Below are positions 12,861 to 25,825 of a DNA stretch of 64,000 bases, piece after piece. This DNA is from Cotesia glomerata (lineage: Eukaryota; Arthropoda; Insecta; Hymenoptera; Braconidae): the NCBI RefSeq assembly GCF_020080835.1, contig NC_058161.1, forward strand, positions 16,357,603 through 16,421,602. Direction: 5' to 3'. The notes beneath the pieces were generated by a model that was not told where the DNA came from, searched no databases, and worked only from the letters and a program-made list of their open reading frames with translations. Each line of letters opens with the position of its first letter. Within the stretch, counting starts at the first letter, position 1. The translations under genes and the position numbers were made by a program.

Positions 12861-14239
12861 AAAAAATTGAATCCCAAAGCACACTTGCCTACAAAGAATC
12901 ATAAAAAAGTAAGTCTGGGATTGTCGGATTACTTGTTAGTTTGTTATCCTCGGAATGAATCCGTGGCATAGCGTAGATGATAGAGTGGATGAATTCAGTG
13001 AGACGGCGGGAGGTCTTGCAACCAAGGACCTCACATGGCGCAGGACAATGAAGGTGGTCTGGTAGTACACTTGCGTAGTTTACTTACTTTCGTCTGCTGC
13101 ACCAGGGTGCCTTCATCTTATATAAAACCATACCATACCATACCAAACACCGGCTCGGAAAAAGTCGAGTCATCCATTCTATTCCACTACACCCAGCTAA
13201 CCACTGGACACCCTTCTACACTATATACACCGTGAAAATGAAAGCCACTCGCCGTCGCCCGGGTCTAACGGAATTACCCCGAGATCTCTTGTCTGCCGAG
13301 GGATCCCCCCTCCCAACCTGTCTCTATCACTATATAAAATTCGAGAGTAAGAGTGAAGAGGCATTATTATTATTACTTTTCATCAGATTATCCGTTTATA
13401 ATCACAGATAATCGGCGGAACCTTTTCGGCACATTATTTTTAACTGTAAAAAGCTTTTTTAATAATTGCAATGTAATCCCCTCTCCATCCTCTTTTCTTC
13501 TTTTTAAGCTTTTTTAATCAAACTAAGTGTTGGCTTTTATTTCCTAACATTGTTTTGTGAAAATTACAATTGTGAATTTTTTTATTTCTATTTTTAGACG
13601 CCAGATACAAAATTCGCACGATCGCACAAATTTTTAAAGCACAAAGAAAATATTCTCCTTCCTCTGTAATCAGCCGTCGGATTTTTCCTTCAAAGGGAAG
13701 AAAAAATTTTATGGATTTCTATTTTAGTCACGATCACACTCCCCTCCTCCGTCAATAAAGAAACTAAGAAATTTTGAAAATTGTATTTATTATTATTAAT
13801 TCTTAAGATATTTTTTTAAAGAAAGAAAGGAGAGCAAAAACACGAATTGTGGAGCAGCTTTGTTTATGCTGTAGATTGTAGACTGCGAAGAGTAGTTTGG
13901 TCTCGCAACAACCGTTGTGTTACGGGTACTTGGCTTTTCTACTTTCCTTCAACCATGAAAACCCAAATTACTTGCTTAGTTTACTGGCTCTTAGTGTTTA
14001 CTCCGAAGGACACTTTGTTTCTAAACAACAACGTTTAAACCAACGTACACATATGTAGAAAGATAAATTTGTGCTTTCATAACTTTTTCAGAATAATTAT
14101 ATAGCTTGTTATAATTAATTCTTCTTCGATAAACGTAACAAAACGTTTAATACTTGACAACAATTGTTATTGGATTCTATTGAAATTGTTTTTGAAGAAA
14201 ATTTGAGATTTTAATTAAATTTGAAATTATTTTCACGAT
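12861..14239. other. no gene seen
   Basis: Mixed sequence, GC-richer at 12950-13330. Short open frames show no domain or splice support. Confidence 0.5.
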
Positions 14240-14520
14240 TCAGCATGTTGAATATTTTTTTTAGATTAGCATCAAAATTAGTCGCTTGATCTTTTTTAAA
14301 TTATATAAGGATCTAAAGGTTGATAAACTACGTTGAATGCCGCATGCCGAATCAAAATCGATTGATTTGTTCAATAATTATCTCCAGAAATTAAAATTTC
14401 CAAAAACTGGTCACTTTTCAATTTTTGAATATTTCTTTGAAAAAATCGACGCATCAAAACCGGGCTTGCAGTTCTTGAAGGGGTTTGACCTCCTCTAAGC
14501 TCTTCTAAAATTTCAAGTTA
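14240..14520 (+). repeat. single copy of the repeat that forms a tandem array at 58.7 kb
   Basis: Shares CAAAATCGATTGATTTGTTC, AATAATTATCTCCAGAAATT, TTTGAATATTTCTTTGAAAA and GACCTCCTCTAAG with the unit of about 316 bp at 58.7-59.7 kb, same orientation. Confidence 0.7.
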
Positions 14521-15795
14521 CCTAATCAATTCACTGATGAGCACTTTCCAAATTTACACTTTTCCCAAAAACGTTTCTCTGGATGACCTTCAAAACCACT
14601 CAACGGATCGCTATCAAAACATTCAAATCCCAACTTTGACTCCTTCACTGTTCATAACAAAGCCGAAGAATCTTATCAAGGACATCGGACACCCATTCCT
14701 ACGTAACAATATACCTTACCAACTGCAGTAAGGTATCATTGTTGGTGGGTCTTTCATTGTTTATTAACACCCGACACCATGATACCTCAGAGTGTGGTTA
14801 CGCGAAACTTAAAGCAAGAGTTGGTAGTTACCAACAATTGATCCTGGTATTATAGTTGAGCTACCGTGAATCAGTACGTGGCTTGTACAATTCTGAGAAA
14901 TGAATTGGATGATCCATACCTCGCGTAGAACAAAACAACAACAACAATAACCATAACAGCAACAACAACTTAGACATGCTGCGGTGTTCTTGAGAACAAT
15001 CCAACTTTGTGAATTTAGATTCGCACAGCTTTGCAGCAGATGTTGTGCTAGCAGTAGTCTCGGTGATATATGATGCCCTATATATACCGTGTCCATTCAC
15101 AAGATGATGGATTGAGTCTACATCTTCTACATTGAGTTAGTCTGCTGGAATGCAAACATCCTAACCAAGATGTATCATCTTCATCTTGCTTTATTCCAAC
15201 CTTTTATTACCATTCTCTGCTAGTACTATCACTATATATCTCTTGGTGCTTCCAGCTTCCAGCTACAAGTCTGTTAATGTTGTATTAATGCAGTAAGAAA
15301 GCTCGTTCATCAACTGAGCTTCTAAAAGTTTAGCAACACAAGAGCCATAGTCTAGGTATCTTAACAACAACACCCGCGATAAATTCTGAATTCCAAGATC
15401 CAAGACTAAAGACGGTCCTAAGCAAACTACCAAAGGCTCTTCAAACTCAACTCGAGTAGAATCGAGCGCCACAGCAGTCTTACACCTTACTCTCATAGTC
15501 CAAAGCATTGGTAGGTGCAAAATCATTCGACACCATCCCTATTTCAATGACGAACGGCTCCAGTTCTGGTATTAGGGATGAAGCTCCAGCTAGTCAATGG
15601 AAATTGAATCCGTCAAAGGACAGAATTCCGATGCGAAATAAATGTCCAAGAGGATAACGAAACCGAAAAAGGGTATCAGATGTATCTGTACTAAAGAGAG
15701 CTTTTACGAAAATCCATCTGACGATCGTTAAAACCCTTCTGGATAACGAGTTCATTGTCGCCAGAAAGTTAATCTAGGAGAAAATGGAATATTGG
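14521..15795. other. no gene seen; short (CAA)n tract near 14932-14970
   Basis: The GC-richest long unique stretch of the left half. Several frames of 60-95 codons on both strands overlap each other, none with domain, splice or codon support. Confidence 0.45.
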
Positions 15796-16240
15796 TGGAT
15801 GTTATTGAGAATTTTTTTGTTTTCATTAGGATAACTTTTGACGGAATTGAACGATTTTGACTCGGTTTGCGGCATTCGACGCAGTTTACCAACTTTCAAG
15901 TCTTGATGAAATTTGAATACGATCGAGCGATTAGTTTTGACGCTAACCCAAAAAAAGAATATTTAAAAAAAAATGATTTTAATAATTTTGCAAGATTGCC
16001 TCGATCAATCGATTTGGAATTTTGTATAGAGTTAGAATAGGTCAAATTCTTTCAATTACTGTAAGCCCGGTTTCAATTTTTTACGATCTCTGGATCAAAT
16101 CAGCCTATTTTGACCGGGCTTGCAGCAATCTACACAGCTTTTTAATTTCCAGGCCCTGATAAAATTTGAAAGCAATCGCACGAGTAGTTACAATGCCAAT
16201 TGGAAAAAAAATTTCTCACAAAGTTCTCACAAAAGCTACA
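15796..16240. repeat. degenerate copies of the GATTTTGACC / GGCTTGCAG repeat family
   Basis: Contains TTTTGACTCGGTTTGCGG, GATCGAGCGATTAGTTTTGA and TTTTGACCGGGCTTGCAG, words shared with 34.9, 40.8 and 58.7 kb. Confidence 0.55.
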
Positions 16241-17099
16241 TTTTCATCATAACTCAGAATAATCCTATAAGTAGACACTTTCTATACCACATACAGTGAT
16301 TTGCATAAAAGCAAGATCAAATTCTTTTCTTTAACACGAAAAAGCTCTAGTAAAATATATATTAGTATATCCCATTACGTGAGTTTTCTATCGACTTTAT
16401 AGTTTGCGCAGCCTCCACAATTCTCATGGGCCACACTCATGTAACAAAAACAGCCTTATAAACCTATATCTATATATATGTTTATAAAATAAAAAAATAT
16501 CGTATGAAAAAGATAAGAAAAGAAAAAGGTGAACGTCAAAGGATAATTAACTCTTGTCTGAACACAGCTATATTGGTTCTTTGTGATACGTGGCAGAGAA
16601 TGTTGGATAGTGACTGAAAGCCATTTTTCTAACGCTTTTGACCTGACATCGTATATACAAACATATATGTATGTATGGATGTTGGGCGTGTACGGATATA
16701 TCTATAATAAAGTGGTGGAAAAGAAAATGTCATTCGTTTGCCGTCATAAATACCAGACCGAGTCATAACTCAAGACTAATACTAACTAAATTCACGTTCG
16801 ATGGAATTTTTATCTGAATATAAAGATATAACTTCGATGTCAATGTCTGTTGGATATTTATTCAAATTTAATCAATTTTATATTCATATTTTTTTATCTT
16901 GTTATGGGTTATGGTATGGAGAAAAAAAAATATATATATGCATATAAAAGTAAACAACAGATTCAAGAATTAATATTCATTAGAAATAAAAATCGAGATT
17001 TTGTTTAATTTCAAATCTTGATAACTTTTTAAATATTGCTCTGACTAAAAATACACAAGAGTAATTTTTCTTGATAAATTGTTTCTTAAAGAGAGTTCT
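16241..17099. other. no gene seen
   Basis: AT-rich sequence without recognisable features. Confidence 0.5.
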
Positions 17100-17400
17100 G
17101 AGATTTAAATTTATAAAAAGTTAAAAATAAAAAAGTTTTCTTTGTTAGGTATAGAAAAAAAAAATTTTAGGGGGGAATAAGTAAAAACTTTTGAAATTTT
17201 GACAATCGATAACTTTTGAACCAATTATCGGTATGGATAATTATAAGAGAAAAAAAAGTTGGCAAATTAATAGTAATTATTGTAAAAAAATTCAAAGTTT
17301 ATGGTTTTCCCATAGGAAAAAAGTTTTCTTTGTTAGATATGAAAAAAATCGTGTTTTTTCTTATAAAAAAGTTTATAAATTTTAATGGATTAAATTAATC
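17100..17400 (+). repeat. TTTTCTTTGTTAG repeat, two partial copies in tandem
   Basis: AAAAAGTTTTCTTTGTTAGG at about 17130 and again AAAAGTTTTCTTTGTTAGAT at about 17319, each with flanking family blocks (AAGAGAAAAAAAAGTTGGC). Confidence 0.8.
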
Positions 17401-18479
17401 TCTAAAAAAAGCAATAACATGACGTTATAATTAAAAATAAAGATTAACGATAAAAGTTTAGTAACATCAAAGCAAATATTTGTTCATTAGACTGGTTAAT
17501 TTGTTGTGGAATGCAGTATTTCGAGTTTAGGATCGTATCCTGAAACTATTTGAGCAGATGTGTAATTGTAATTATAATTATATATACTTTAGATGAATTT
17601 AATTACCGAGTAATATAACAATCCAGAATATTAATTGGAATAACTCTCGGCATAACTCAGCGGGTCTGTTCAATTTCAATCTTGATTTGAAATATCCAAT
17701 CCAATAAGATATGGATTTATTATATTATTAAGAGTGATAAAAATAAAAAATGAAGACTTTAACTATTGAGACGGGTGTCGTTGCAGGTTGATAAGGTGAA
17801 TGGTCCGAGTATTTGACAAGGGTGAAGTGAACGAGGGTAGATTAGACGTAGGGTGTTGTTATGTATTACTGCCAGGTAAGGAATTCTCCACTTGTGATAA
17901 TTACCCCAGTGTATCTCTGTAACATTATACAGTTGTAGTTGGTAGTATATATAACATAACATAATATAAGATAATATAATGCACTCCTCCTCTCTCTACC
18001 CCTTTCTATTTATCTGAAGGGAGCACTTTAGGTAGTGTCCCCTTGTGAGACAGGCCACCCTTTTCGCAGTTACCTCCTACCTTATACTTCCTCACTTGAT
18101 ATTACTCTTTATAGAGCTACTACCACTACAAGTACAACAACCAGTACTTCCATACTCCCTATGTACTCACCAGTATGAGCTTTATCGAGTGACTCTCTTT
18201 CTATTCTACCATAAAGGCACTTGTACATATTTATATTATGCGAAAAATATGCTTTTGACTAAAGAGACTCTTCAAAACGTGTCACGGTTTATCGAACAAT
18301 GAATCTTTGTCTCATTGTCCTCCATTTTTATTATTACAGTACGAATTTTAGTCATTTTTCCTTAAATTATTTTTTCAACTCTTCAAAAAAATTACTTGCC
18401 CCAATTATTTCTTCCAATTACCCGACTAGTATCCAAGTACAACATGTCAACTGAGATTAAAAAAATATTGCGACAATAA
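17401..18479. other. no gene seen
   Basis: Includes a small unique patch at 17760-18300; the open frame 18045-18302 (+) has no recognisable domain. Confidence 0.45.
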
Positions 18480-18690
18480 ATCAGTTGTTATCTCAAAGAA
18501 AAATAGCGCTGAAGGTGGAAAAATGCCGTTTTTTTCATACATAACAAAGAAAACTTTTTTCCTATGGGAAATTGTAGTGATTAAAATTTTTTTTTGTACT
18601 TTATGGGTAATTTGTCAACTTTTTTTAATCTTATAATTTTTTCGTATCTCTCATTATTTTGGAAAAAAAAATTATCAAAAATCGGCTTAC
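18480..18690 (-). repeat. TTTTCTTTGTTAG repeat, inverted copy
   Basis: CATACATAACAAAGAAAACT, TTTTTCCTATGGGAAATTG and GTCAACTTTTTTTAATCTTA in the reverse order of the 10.98-kb copy. Confidence 0.8.
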
Positions 18691-20044
18691 AGAAGAATCG
18701 AAGCTTTTAAAAAAAAACTCGGTAATGAAGACCTTAAGCTTGGATAAATAATGGAATAGAATATAAAATGAGGTGCCGAGAGGGAGTATAAAAATAAAAA
18801 TAACTAAAAGGCGACAAGAAGGATAGACTTAACTGCAGTGGCAAAGTGGGAAGAGGAAAAGGACAAGCTGTGGAAACATGCCGTGAGCAGCGGCAACCGG
18901 GGTTTGCCCTGATATTACAGATATTGAATATTGATAGGGTTTGACTCGGTTGAATGACTTAATTCTACAAGAGCAAGACTAAAGATTTATCGTACTAGCT
19001 GGCTGTTGGGTGCTTTCTTAACACTAAGATCTGCTTTAGAAACAACTTATTAATCTAAGCCGGCTTGTACAAACTTTGCTTTTTAAATCCTTATCTTACA
19101 TTCTCATTTCTTATACAAATTCACACCCATACTTAACATAACCTAACCACTCATCTTATTCATATATTTATCTATTTTATTTACGAGCTGACGTTAATTA
19201 CATAAAATTTATCACTAATCCAAAAATTATCCAACACCTTTTTATTGAAAAATCTCAAAACAAAATTTGTCTTAAGTGGTTTTTTATTAATCTTATATTA
19301 GCGTGATATATTTTGTGATCATGGTGGGTGGTCTTGGATATATTTTATTTTTTTTCCCAAAACTAATTTACCGCTACCGATCGTATACGAATGCATCAAC
19401 ATGGTAGTTAAGGTAATACACAAGTTTTTTGCAGGTTCACTACCAAGAAACCGATGAGTTTTTTTGTTTGTAGTAAAATAATTATCTGGTTGAACCTCGG
19501 AAATGTTAAATGTTGATTAAAATTTAATATGTAAATATATAATCTTGTACATCTATATTTACGGATATATACATGATGATCATTGGAAGTTAGTCCGCTT
19601 TGCAAATACAGCTTCTTTTATACTGATCGACTATCTAAATCTCGAAACGATCGCTGCAGAAACTACCGGGCGTGACCATGTATATTCGCCGACGGCTACT
19701 ACACGTGAGGTCTATACTTATTTGGTCTTATTTAGTTTCAAGGTAATAAAATAACCAAACTTTCGGCTCTTTATTTTTATCATACCCATTATTCTGCTGA
19801 GCAAATAACCATTGTCGTTCAACGGCAATAAAATTAATCAGCCAATGAAATTATTAATTCCACAACAATACCTTTATATTTATACATGGATACTCCCAGT
19901 AATCATTGCTTGCAAAAAATAACAATTTGAAGGGTCAAAATTCGCGTCTAAAGCTAAAAATCACGATTTTTTTTTCGTAAAAGAGCAAAACAAATTTTCT
20001 TAACATTCCTTTCATTATTTAACCTCATATTATTCGAGTAAAAT
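18691..20044. other. no gene seen
   Basis: Unique-looking sequence; 18780-19080 is somewhat GC-richer. No exon supported. Confidence 0.5.
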
Positions 20045-20280
20045 ATATAAATTATAGAGAAAAAAATATTCGGAATATATATGTTTTGTTATCTGGGAGA
20101 TAGAGGAGGTGAAATACCCAAAAACGCGAATTTTTTTATGCCTAACAAAGAAAAGTTTTTTCCTACAGAAAATTATGGGGATTTCAATTTTTTTTTTATT
20201 AATGAGGACCGATTCGCCAACTTTTTTTACTCTGACGATGTTTCTATATCTTTCATCGTTTTTGTACAGAACTAATTTTT
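20045..20280 (-). repeat. TTTTCTTTGTTAG repeat, inverted copy
   Basis: GCCTAACAAAGAAAAGTTTT and CCAACTTTTTTTACTCTGAC match the family in reverse. Confidence 0.8.
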
Positions 20281-20399
20281 TGTATGGATATGAGCAACAA
20301 TGGAGATAAAAGATCAATTACCAATACATGAAAATTAAATTCCAGCGATGACTCTATTGTATATTTTCTACCGGAAGAGTAAAATTGTTTATAACCGGT

Positions 20400-20402
<3 letters not shown>

Positions 20403-20460
<58 letters not shown>
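20403..20460. repeat. (AT)n microsatellite
   Basis: About 58 bp of pure AT dinucleotide. Confidence 0.97.
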
Positions 20461-20462
<2 letters not shown>

Positions 20463-21049
20463 AAAACACTGATGCTATACTCAACTAGTTTAAATGCTCG
20501 GTATAGAAAGGAAAAACCCATCAGAAGAGACTCGCAAATGTTTTGAGTGACAGCAACTGAGCAAAATGAATATTTTAAGAACAATAACACCGACAAATGC
20601 TGGGTTCCCATGGAATACTCGACTAAAAAATATAGTGCCATATACGCACAGCAATAAAATTTATACTGCTTTTAAAGCATCGTAAAATAGATGGGATAAA
20701 AATCCTCTTAATTTATTTATTTATTATTATTACTTTATCTAACTGTTGTATGTTGTATATTTATATTTACATCTACTTTGTCTATTCACAACTATGTATT
20801 TTGATATATAAGCATACAACAACACACCAAGAAGGTTTTAATTCATCCATGAATTTTTTAACAGCTACTAATTTAAATTTAACGATCAGAGTAAAAATTA
20901 ATTCAGTAGCTGACTAAATAATTACCTAATTATTTCAATGTAAAGTATAATTTGATAATTACTAATTAAAATAATGACGTCAATAAAGAATATTATAAAT
21001 ACCTATGCTAAATTAATTAGACATAAAGTAAACATTTCTATTTCTTTGT
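20461..21049. other. no gene seen
   Basis: AT-rich sequence, nothing recognisable. Confidence 0.5.
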
Positions 21050-21330
21050 ACAGTCAATTTGGCAAATTGACAATTTTTGAATAATTTTTCTCTAAGAATA
21101 TACTACAGATATAAAATTTTTATAAGAAAGAAAAAAGTTGACAAATTGGCCGTGAAATACGGAAAAAATTTTTGAGTTGGTAAATTAACCATACGAAAAA
21201 AGTTTTCTTTGTTAGATATGAAAAAATCGCGTTTTTGAGCATTTTACCCCTTCTATCTTTGAAATAATGATACATATATGTTTAAAATATTTTTTTTCTA
21301 GTACCTCAAATACTCTGTTTGAACAGTACA
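21050..21330 (+). repeat. TTTTCTTTGTTAG repeat copy
   Basis: AAAGTTGACAAATTGGCC, GAAATACGGAAAAAATTTTT, AAAAGTTTTCTTTGTTAGAT and a right end similar to the 10.98-kb copy (ATTTTTTTTCTAGTACCT). Confidence 0.85.
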
Positions 21331-22339
21331 AAAGCGGTTTGGATATATAAATTATATGAATAATTTTTTTTAGTAATTGAATAAACTACTCCACAAAAAA
21401 CGCCTATAACATGCTGGACAACTTTTGTAAAAAAACAAATCAATCTTATTATCATTTAGAATACTAAAATTCTTCTATGAAAAATAGAAAATAAAAGTTT
21501 TTCAAAATGAAAACAGTTTGAAAGAATAGATTGGAATTCTGAATAGAATTTTCGAGGTGTTTTTTTCTTCAAAATAGTAAAAAATGATGGATACCATTAA
21601 TCTACAAGCATTTGAAAGCTCAAGAACCCGGGTGGTTAAATGTCGTGAGATTCGAGTTGTGATGATGGAAGAGGTGTAGTAGTGTGTTTAGTGAGAAGAG
21701 TACAAGTAGGAATACAAGTGGAAGAAGAAAAAGAAGTATAGAGTCTAGCCCACGGTGGTGGTCGTTTGGTTCTGCACGAAAGAATCCAACGTACGATGAC
21801 TCTTTGACTTTGACGTTACACTGGCTTAAACTTTCTTCGAGTCCACCAGAGCGTCGTCAAAGCGCGTACAAGTCCTCATGTATGTATATATTTGGTGATA
21901 TATATGCGGCTCGGATGACTACGTTGACAGACTAAAGAAAGGATCTGTTCGATCCTCTTTACTTTCGTCCCATCTTTTCTACTTCCCAAGAAGACTACAG
22001 AATACCTTTTACTTTTATTTCTAGGTACATCGTTGGGAATCCGCCCTCAGTACTTCCAGAAATGACAGTCGTGCACGGAAAAAACTACAAGAGCTAAAAT
22101 CTACAAATGATTGCTCTCACTGTCTATTATTCAGCGACCTTTGATCTTACAAACACTGAATTCATTTAAAAGACAGCTCAGATGAAAGTTTAAACGTTTT
22201 TTACTTTTTTTTTTCACCAAATTATAAGCATTTTTAGCGAAATTTTTTTTTAACTTGAAAAAAAAATTATTTCGATAATTAAAATGTCTACATTACCTCG
22301 ATAATATTAGAGTCCATCGTATAATGTAGTGGGAAAAAA
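21331..22339. other. no gene seen
   Basis: 21600-22150 is unique and GC-richer than its surroundings. A Ser/Arg-rich open frame (21684-21935, +) could be an exon but nothing supports it. Confidence 0.45.
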
Positions 22340-22560
22340 GTATTTCATGCACTTATTACTCGTTGTCTTAAAGATACAGGGGGTAAAATGGTGAAAACCG
22401 CGGTTTTTTTCATACCTAACAAAGAAAACTTTTTTCCTATAGCCAATTTACCTAACTAAAAATTTTTTCCGTATTTTAGGGCCAATTTTTCAACTTTTTT
22501 TACTCTTATAATTTTTTTGTATCTGCAATAATTTTTTAAAAAGAAAGTATCCGAAAACCA
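22340..22560 (-). repeat. TTTTCTTTGTTAG repeat, inverted copy
   Basis: CATACCTAACAAAGAAAACT, TTTCCTATAGCCAATTTACC and TTTTACTCTTATAATTTTTT in reverse family order. Confidence 0.85.
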
Positions 22561-23409
22561 CCTTTTTTCAGTGTATTGTAATTTAATACAAAATATCAAC
22601 GGAGACTCAAATTTTTTTATACAATTCTCTACTGACACAAATAACGAGTTAAAAAACAACAATGTACTTCCTAAAATTGACCGTCATGTCCCAATAATTC
22701 ATCATACATTAAACATTCATCCATCCACACACATCAATTTTAAACGCATTCATTATAAATTACGTCAATTGAAATTGATTTAACTATTAATGTGCTTTAT
22801 GAACCATAGAATGATCCGTTTCAGCCAGTTATTATTACCTCATCTATATTTATAAACATGTATGTATATATATATAACCACAATCGACATACGGGCGAAT
22901 AGTAGTAATAGTAATAATAAGTAAACCTTACATTAACTGTCTTTTAATTAAATTGTAAGACTTGCATTATCACTTGAATAGAACCCTCTCAATCCCCCGG
23001 CTTATTCATAATTTATCTATCGATTACCAGCTACAAGACTTAAATAAGCCATTACGTTTCCCCTTTCACTTAGCAAAACTTGTTTTGCGAATCAAAGTTT
23101 GTCTTTTTTTTTAACTAAACGCTTATAAATTGAATAGAGAGGAAAGAAATAGAAAAAATAATAATAAAAGAGAGTCATAAGTGCCGATCCAAACATGATT
23201 GCTCGTCGACCGGAACATTGTGACGGTTCATGAGTCCCTCGGCGCGGCGGGTCCCAATTTCCGGTGGTTGAGGTCGACGAACCATTTTATTTGGATTGCC
23301 AATTGTTTTTCACCCTTATTTAACTTCAGAGCTTTTTTTATTTTCCCCTCAGAGGTTATTGATATTTTCAAAAATTTACCTACGGAACACTATCAAAAAT
23401 TCATTCTGT
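22561..23409. other. no gene seen; small GC-rich hairpin-like patch at about 23186-23302
   Basis: The arms GATCCAAACATGATTGCTCG and CGACGAACCATTTTATTTGG are imperfect inverted repeats around a GC-rich core (CTCGGCGCGGCGGGTCCC). Confidence 0.45.
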
Positions 23410-24410
23410 TGTCTTTAAGAAGTTTAGTTAAAGTTATTGATACCAAATAAAGAAAAAAAATTTTTTTTCAAGTAAAATACAAAATTGTTATTTATTGAAA
23501 TCAATGTTAAGTTTAGTGGAGAGGAAGCATATTTTCTAATTTTATAGACAATAAAAACTAGAAAGACTAGTAGATGAAAGTTTCTGCGCTCGTGTTTGGG
23601 CACACACTCCCTGCTCGTTGCACCAACTCACAAAAACTTTTTTTTTTATTTTTTGTCATATTTATTATCAATGGACAACTAGCATGTGTTGTTTGATTTA
23701 ATTGTTTTTAAAAAGTTTAGCTTAAGTTATTAAGACAAAAAAAAAGAACAATATTTAAATAATTTATTTGTCGAAGTACAATTTTAAATAAACGAAATTA
23801 TTTTTTATAAATTTAAATTCAAGCGGCAGTGACGTGGTATTATATCCGGTTTGCAACGCCATCTTACAGAGAGTTTCAAAACTATATCCATGTTGTTTAT
23901 GTTTGTCATCTAAAATAAATAAATAAAACGGTTATTTGTTTATTATAAAGGTTATGTTTGTCGGTTAAATAAGTTAATAAATTGAAAAATAAAAAATATT
24001 TTAACAAAGAACAAAACAATTATTTGTAAAAAATAATAATTAATAAAAACCGCAGACAAATAAATACTGACCGATGTATAACAACAATACTTTACCAACA
24101 ATCGGAAAAGTTAGAAGTGTTTTTTTTTTAACCTATCAATTTTATTTATTTTAGATTTTTCTGCGTTAATTAAAAAAACAATTATCTGTTGTATTGCTTG
24201 ACAATATTTATTTTGTTAGTTTAAATTGAACTATTTAGTGATTTATAATAATTTTTATTTTTTGTCCTCAACCAGTCGAATATAAATCCGTCACCGTCAA
24301 TGATATTTATTTTTTTTTACACTAAAATTTTCTTCTTTTTGATGAATTTAAATAAATAAAATTTTTAATCAAAAGTTATCAGAATATTCCGTACATACAA
24401 ATAAATAATT
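23410..24410 (+). repeat. long direct repeat, copy 1 (about 1 kb)
   Basis: Matches 55105-55824 and 56694-56990 in the same orientation and order: AACTAGAAAGACTAGTAGAT, GTTTCTGCGCTCGTGTTTGG, GCTCGTTGCACCAACTCAC, TATATCCGGTTTGCAACGCC, and near the end TACACTAAAATTTTCTTC and TCCGTACAT. Similarity looks high with small indels. No coding capacity seen. Confidence 0.85.
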
Positions 24411-25239
24411 CTTTTATTTATAAGTTTCTCTATTGTCACCCGTATTGTAAAAAAGTGAAAAAAAAACCCTCGGCTCTAAATCTTTTTCCAACCCTTACAT
24501 CTGAGATTGCGTAATTTATCACTAGAAAGTTATTTTATCTGAAGAAAAGTAATGAAAGTGAGCCTCATTTTTTCCCCAGTTGAACTTTCGAATCCTCAGC
24601 GGCTCAGTTCTGATAAATTCTATCGAGATAACCCATTTCCGTTTTGTGAATCCAGACTGTGTATACGCAGCTGAAAGCTTATAAGAGATGATCTGATGAT
24701 ACTGATGATTTACCACAACCTAGTAATCAACGGTGACGTCTCAATCAATATTGATTCCCAGGATTTTAATTGCTGGAGAAATATATTCAATAAAAAACAA
24801 TTGATGATGATGATAAATACCAGGTATGCTAATCGATAATCAAGAGTCTGCCGTCTATAATTGATAATTGAAGAACAAATTGTCGTCGTAAAGGAGGCGG
24901 AGCATCCAGCACAAGACTGGTAGTTGCCGATAGCTATATCATCAACAAACTGGCAATTATCCGTAATGCAACGTTGCATGAAAGGTATTTATAGAGCTGG
25001 TAAATCGTCAGCATCGAGAAGTTTTTGAAATCAAGGGCTGGTGATAGTAAAGGAACTGTTTTAGTTTGTGGCGACATAGGAATCTTGGGTCATCAATCAG
25101 GATCCAAATCCGTCAACAAATCCCTCGTAAATGTCCGCTAAAAGGTTTCTGACTAAAATCTCGACTTATCAGCGGATTCGATGACAATGAGATCACTTTT
25201 GATTGATTGACATGTCAGATAGTCCATCTTGCTTTCAGA
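24411..25239. other. no gene seen
   Basis: Unique-looking sequence of moderate GC, without supported exon. Confidence 0.5.
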
Positions 25240-25825
25240 TGATGATGATCATTACATTAGATTTGTTATTTCGGTGAAAGGAATATGTAATAAAAATCGA
25301 TCGTAAGTTTTATTTTAAGATTGTCCGTTTTCTTATGGATGATAATAATAATGACCATGATAGTCCAAATCATGACATTGATTGTGATATCCTTAAAAAT
25401 GCCTAGAATTATCATGACTATGATTGTCGTAGTGATGATCATGATTATTATCATGATAATTATGACCATAATTATGACAGTTATGACTATGATCATGATC
25501 GTGATAATTAATGTCATGATCATGATAATTATGTCCACAGTCATGATGATTAAGACCATGATCATAATGATTATGACCATGATCATGATGCTTATAACCA
25601 TGATGATTATGATCATGGTCATGATGATAATGATCATGGTTATCATCATGAAGATCAATTTGACTATAGTCGAGATTATTATGATCATGATGACTGTAAC
25701 CATAAATATAACCATGGTCATTATTATTATGATCATGATGATTGTGATCATGAATATGATCATGGTCATGGTGATTATTACCATGATGATTATGACCATG
25801 ATCATAATAATGAAAATCACATCAC
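25240..25825. repeat. imperfect ATGATC / ATGATT / ATGACC array
   Basis: Nearly 600 bp of three-base-phased ATG-ATC-ATT words. Because the unit length is 3 and stops are rare, both strands have long Met/Ile frames (170-187 codons), which are not genes. Confidence 0.9.

Noticed and set aside
15263..15526. 87-codon minus-strand frame with plausible amino-acid mix
   Set aside because: No motif and no flanking exons. Overlapping frames nearby on both strands show the region is simply low in stops.
21684..21935. 83-codon Ser/Arg-rich + strand frame in a GC-richer patch
   Set aside because: No domain, no clear splice partners in phase with the collagen gene, and no Gly-X-Y; kept only as a place to look for an upstream exon.
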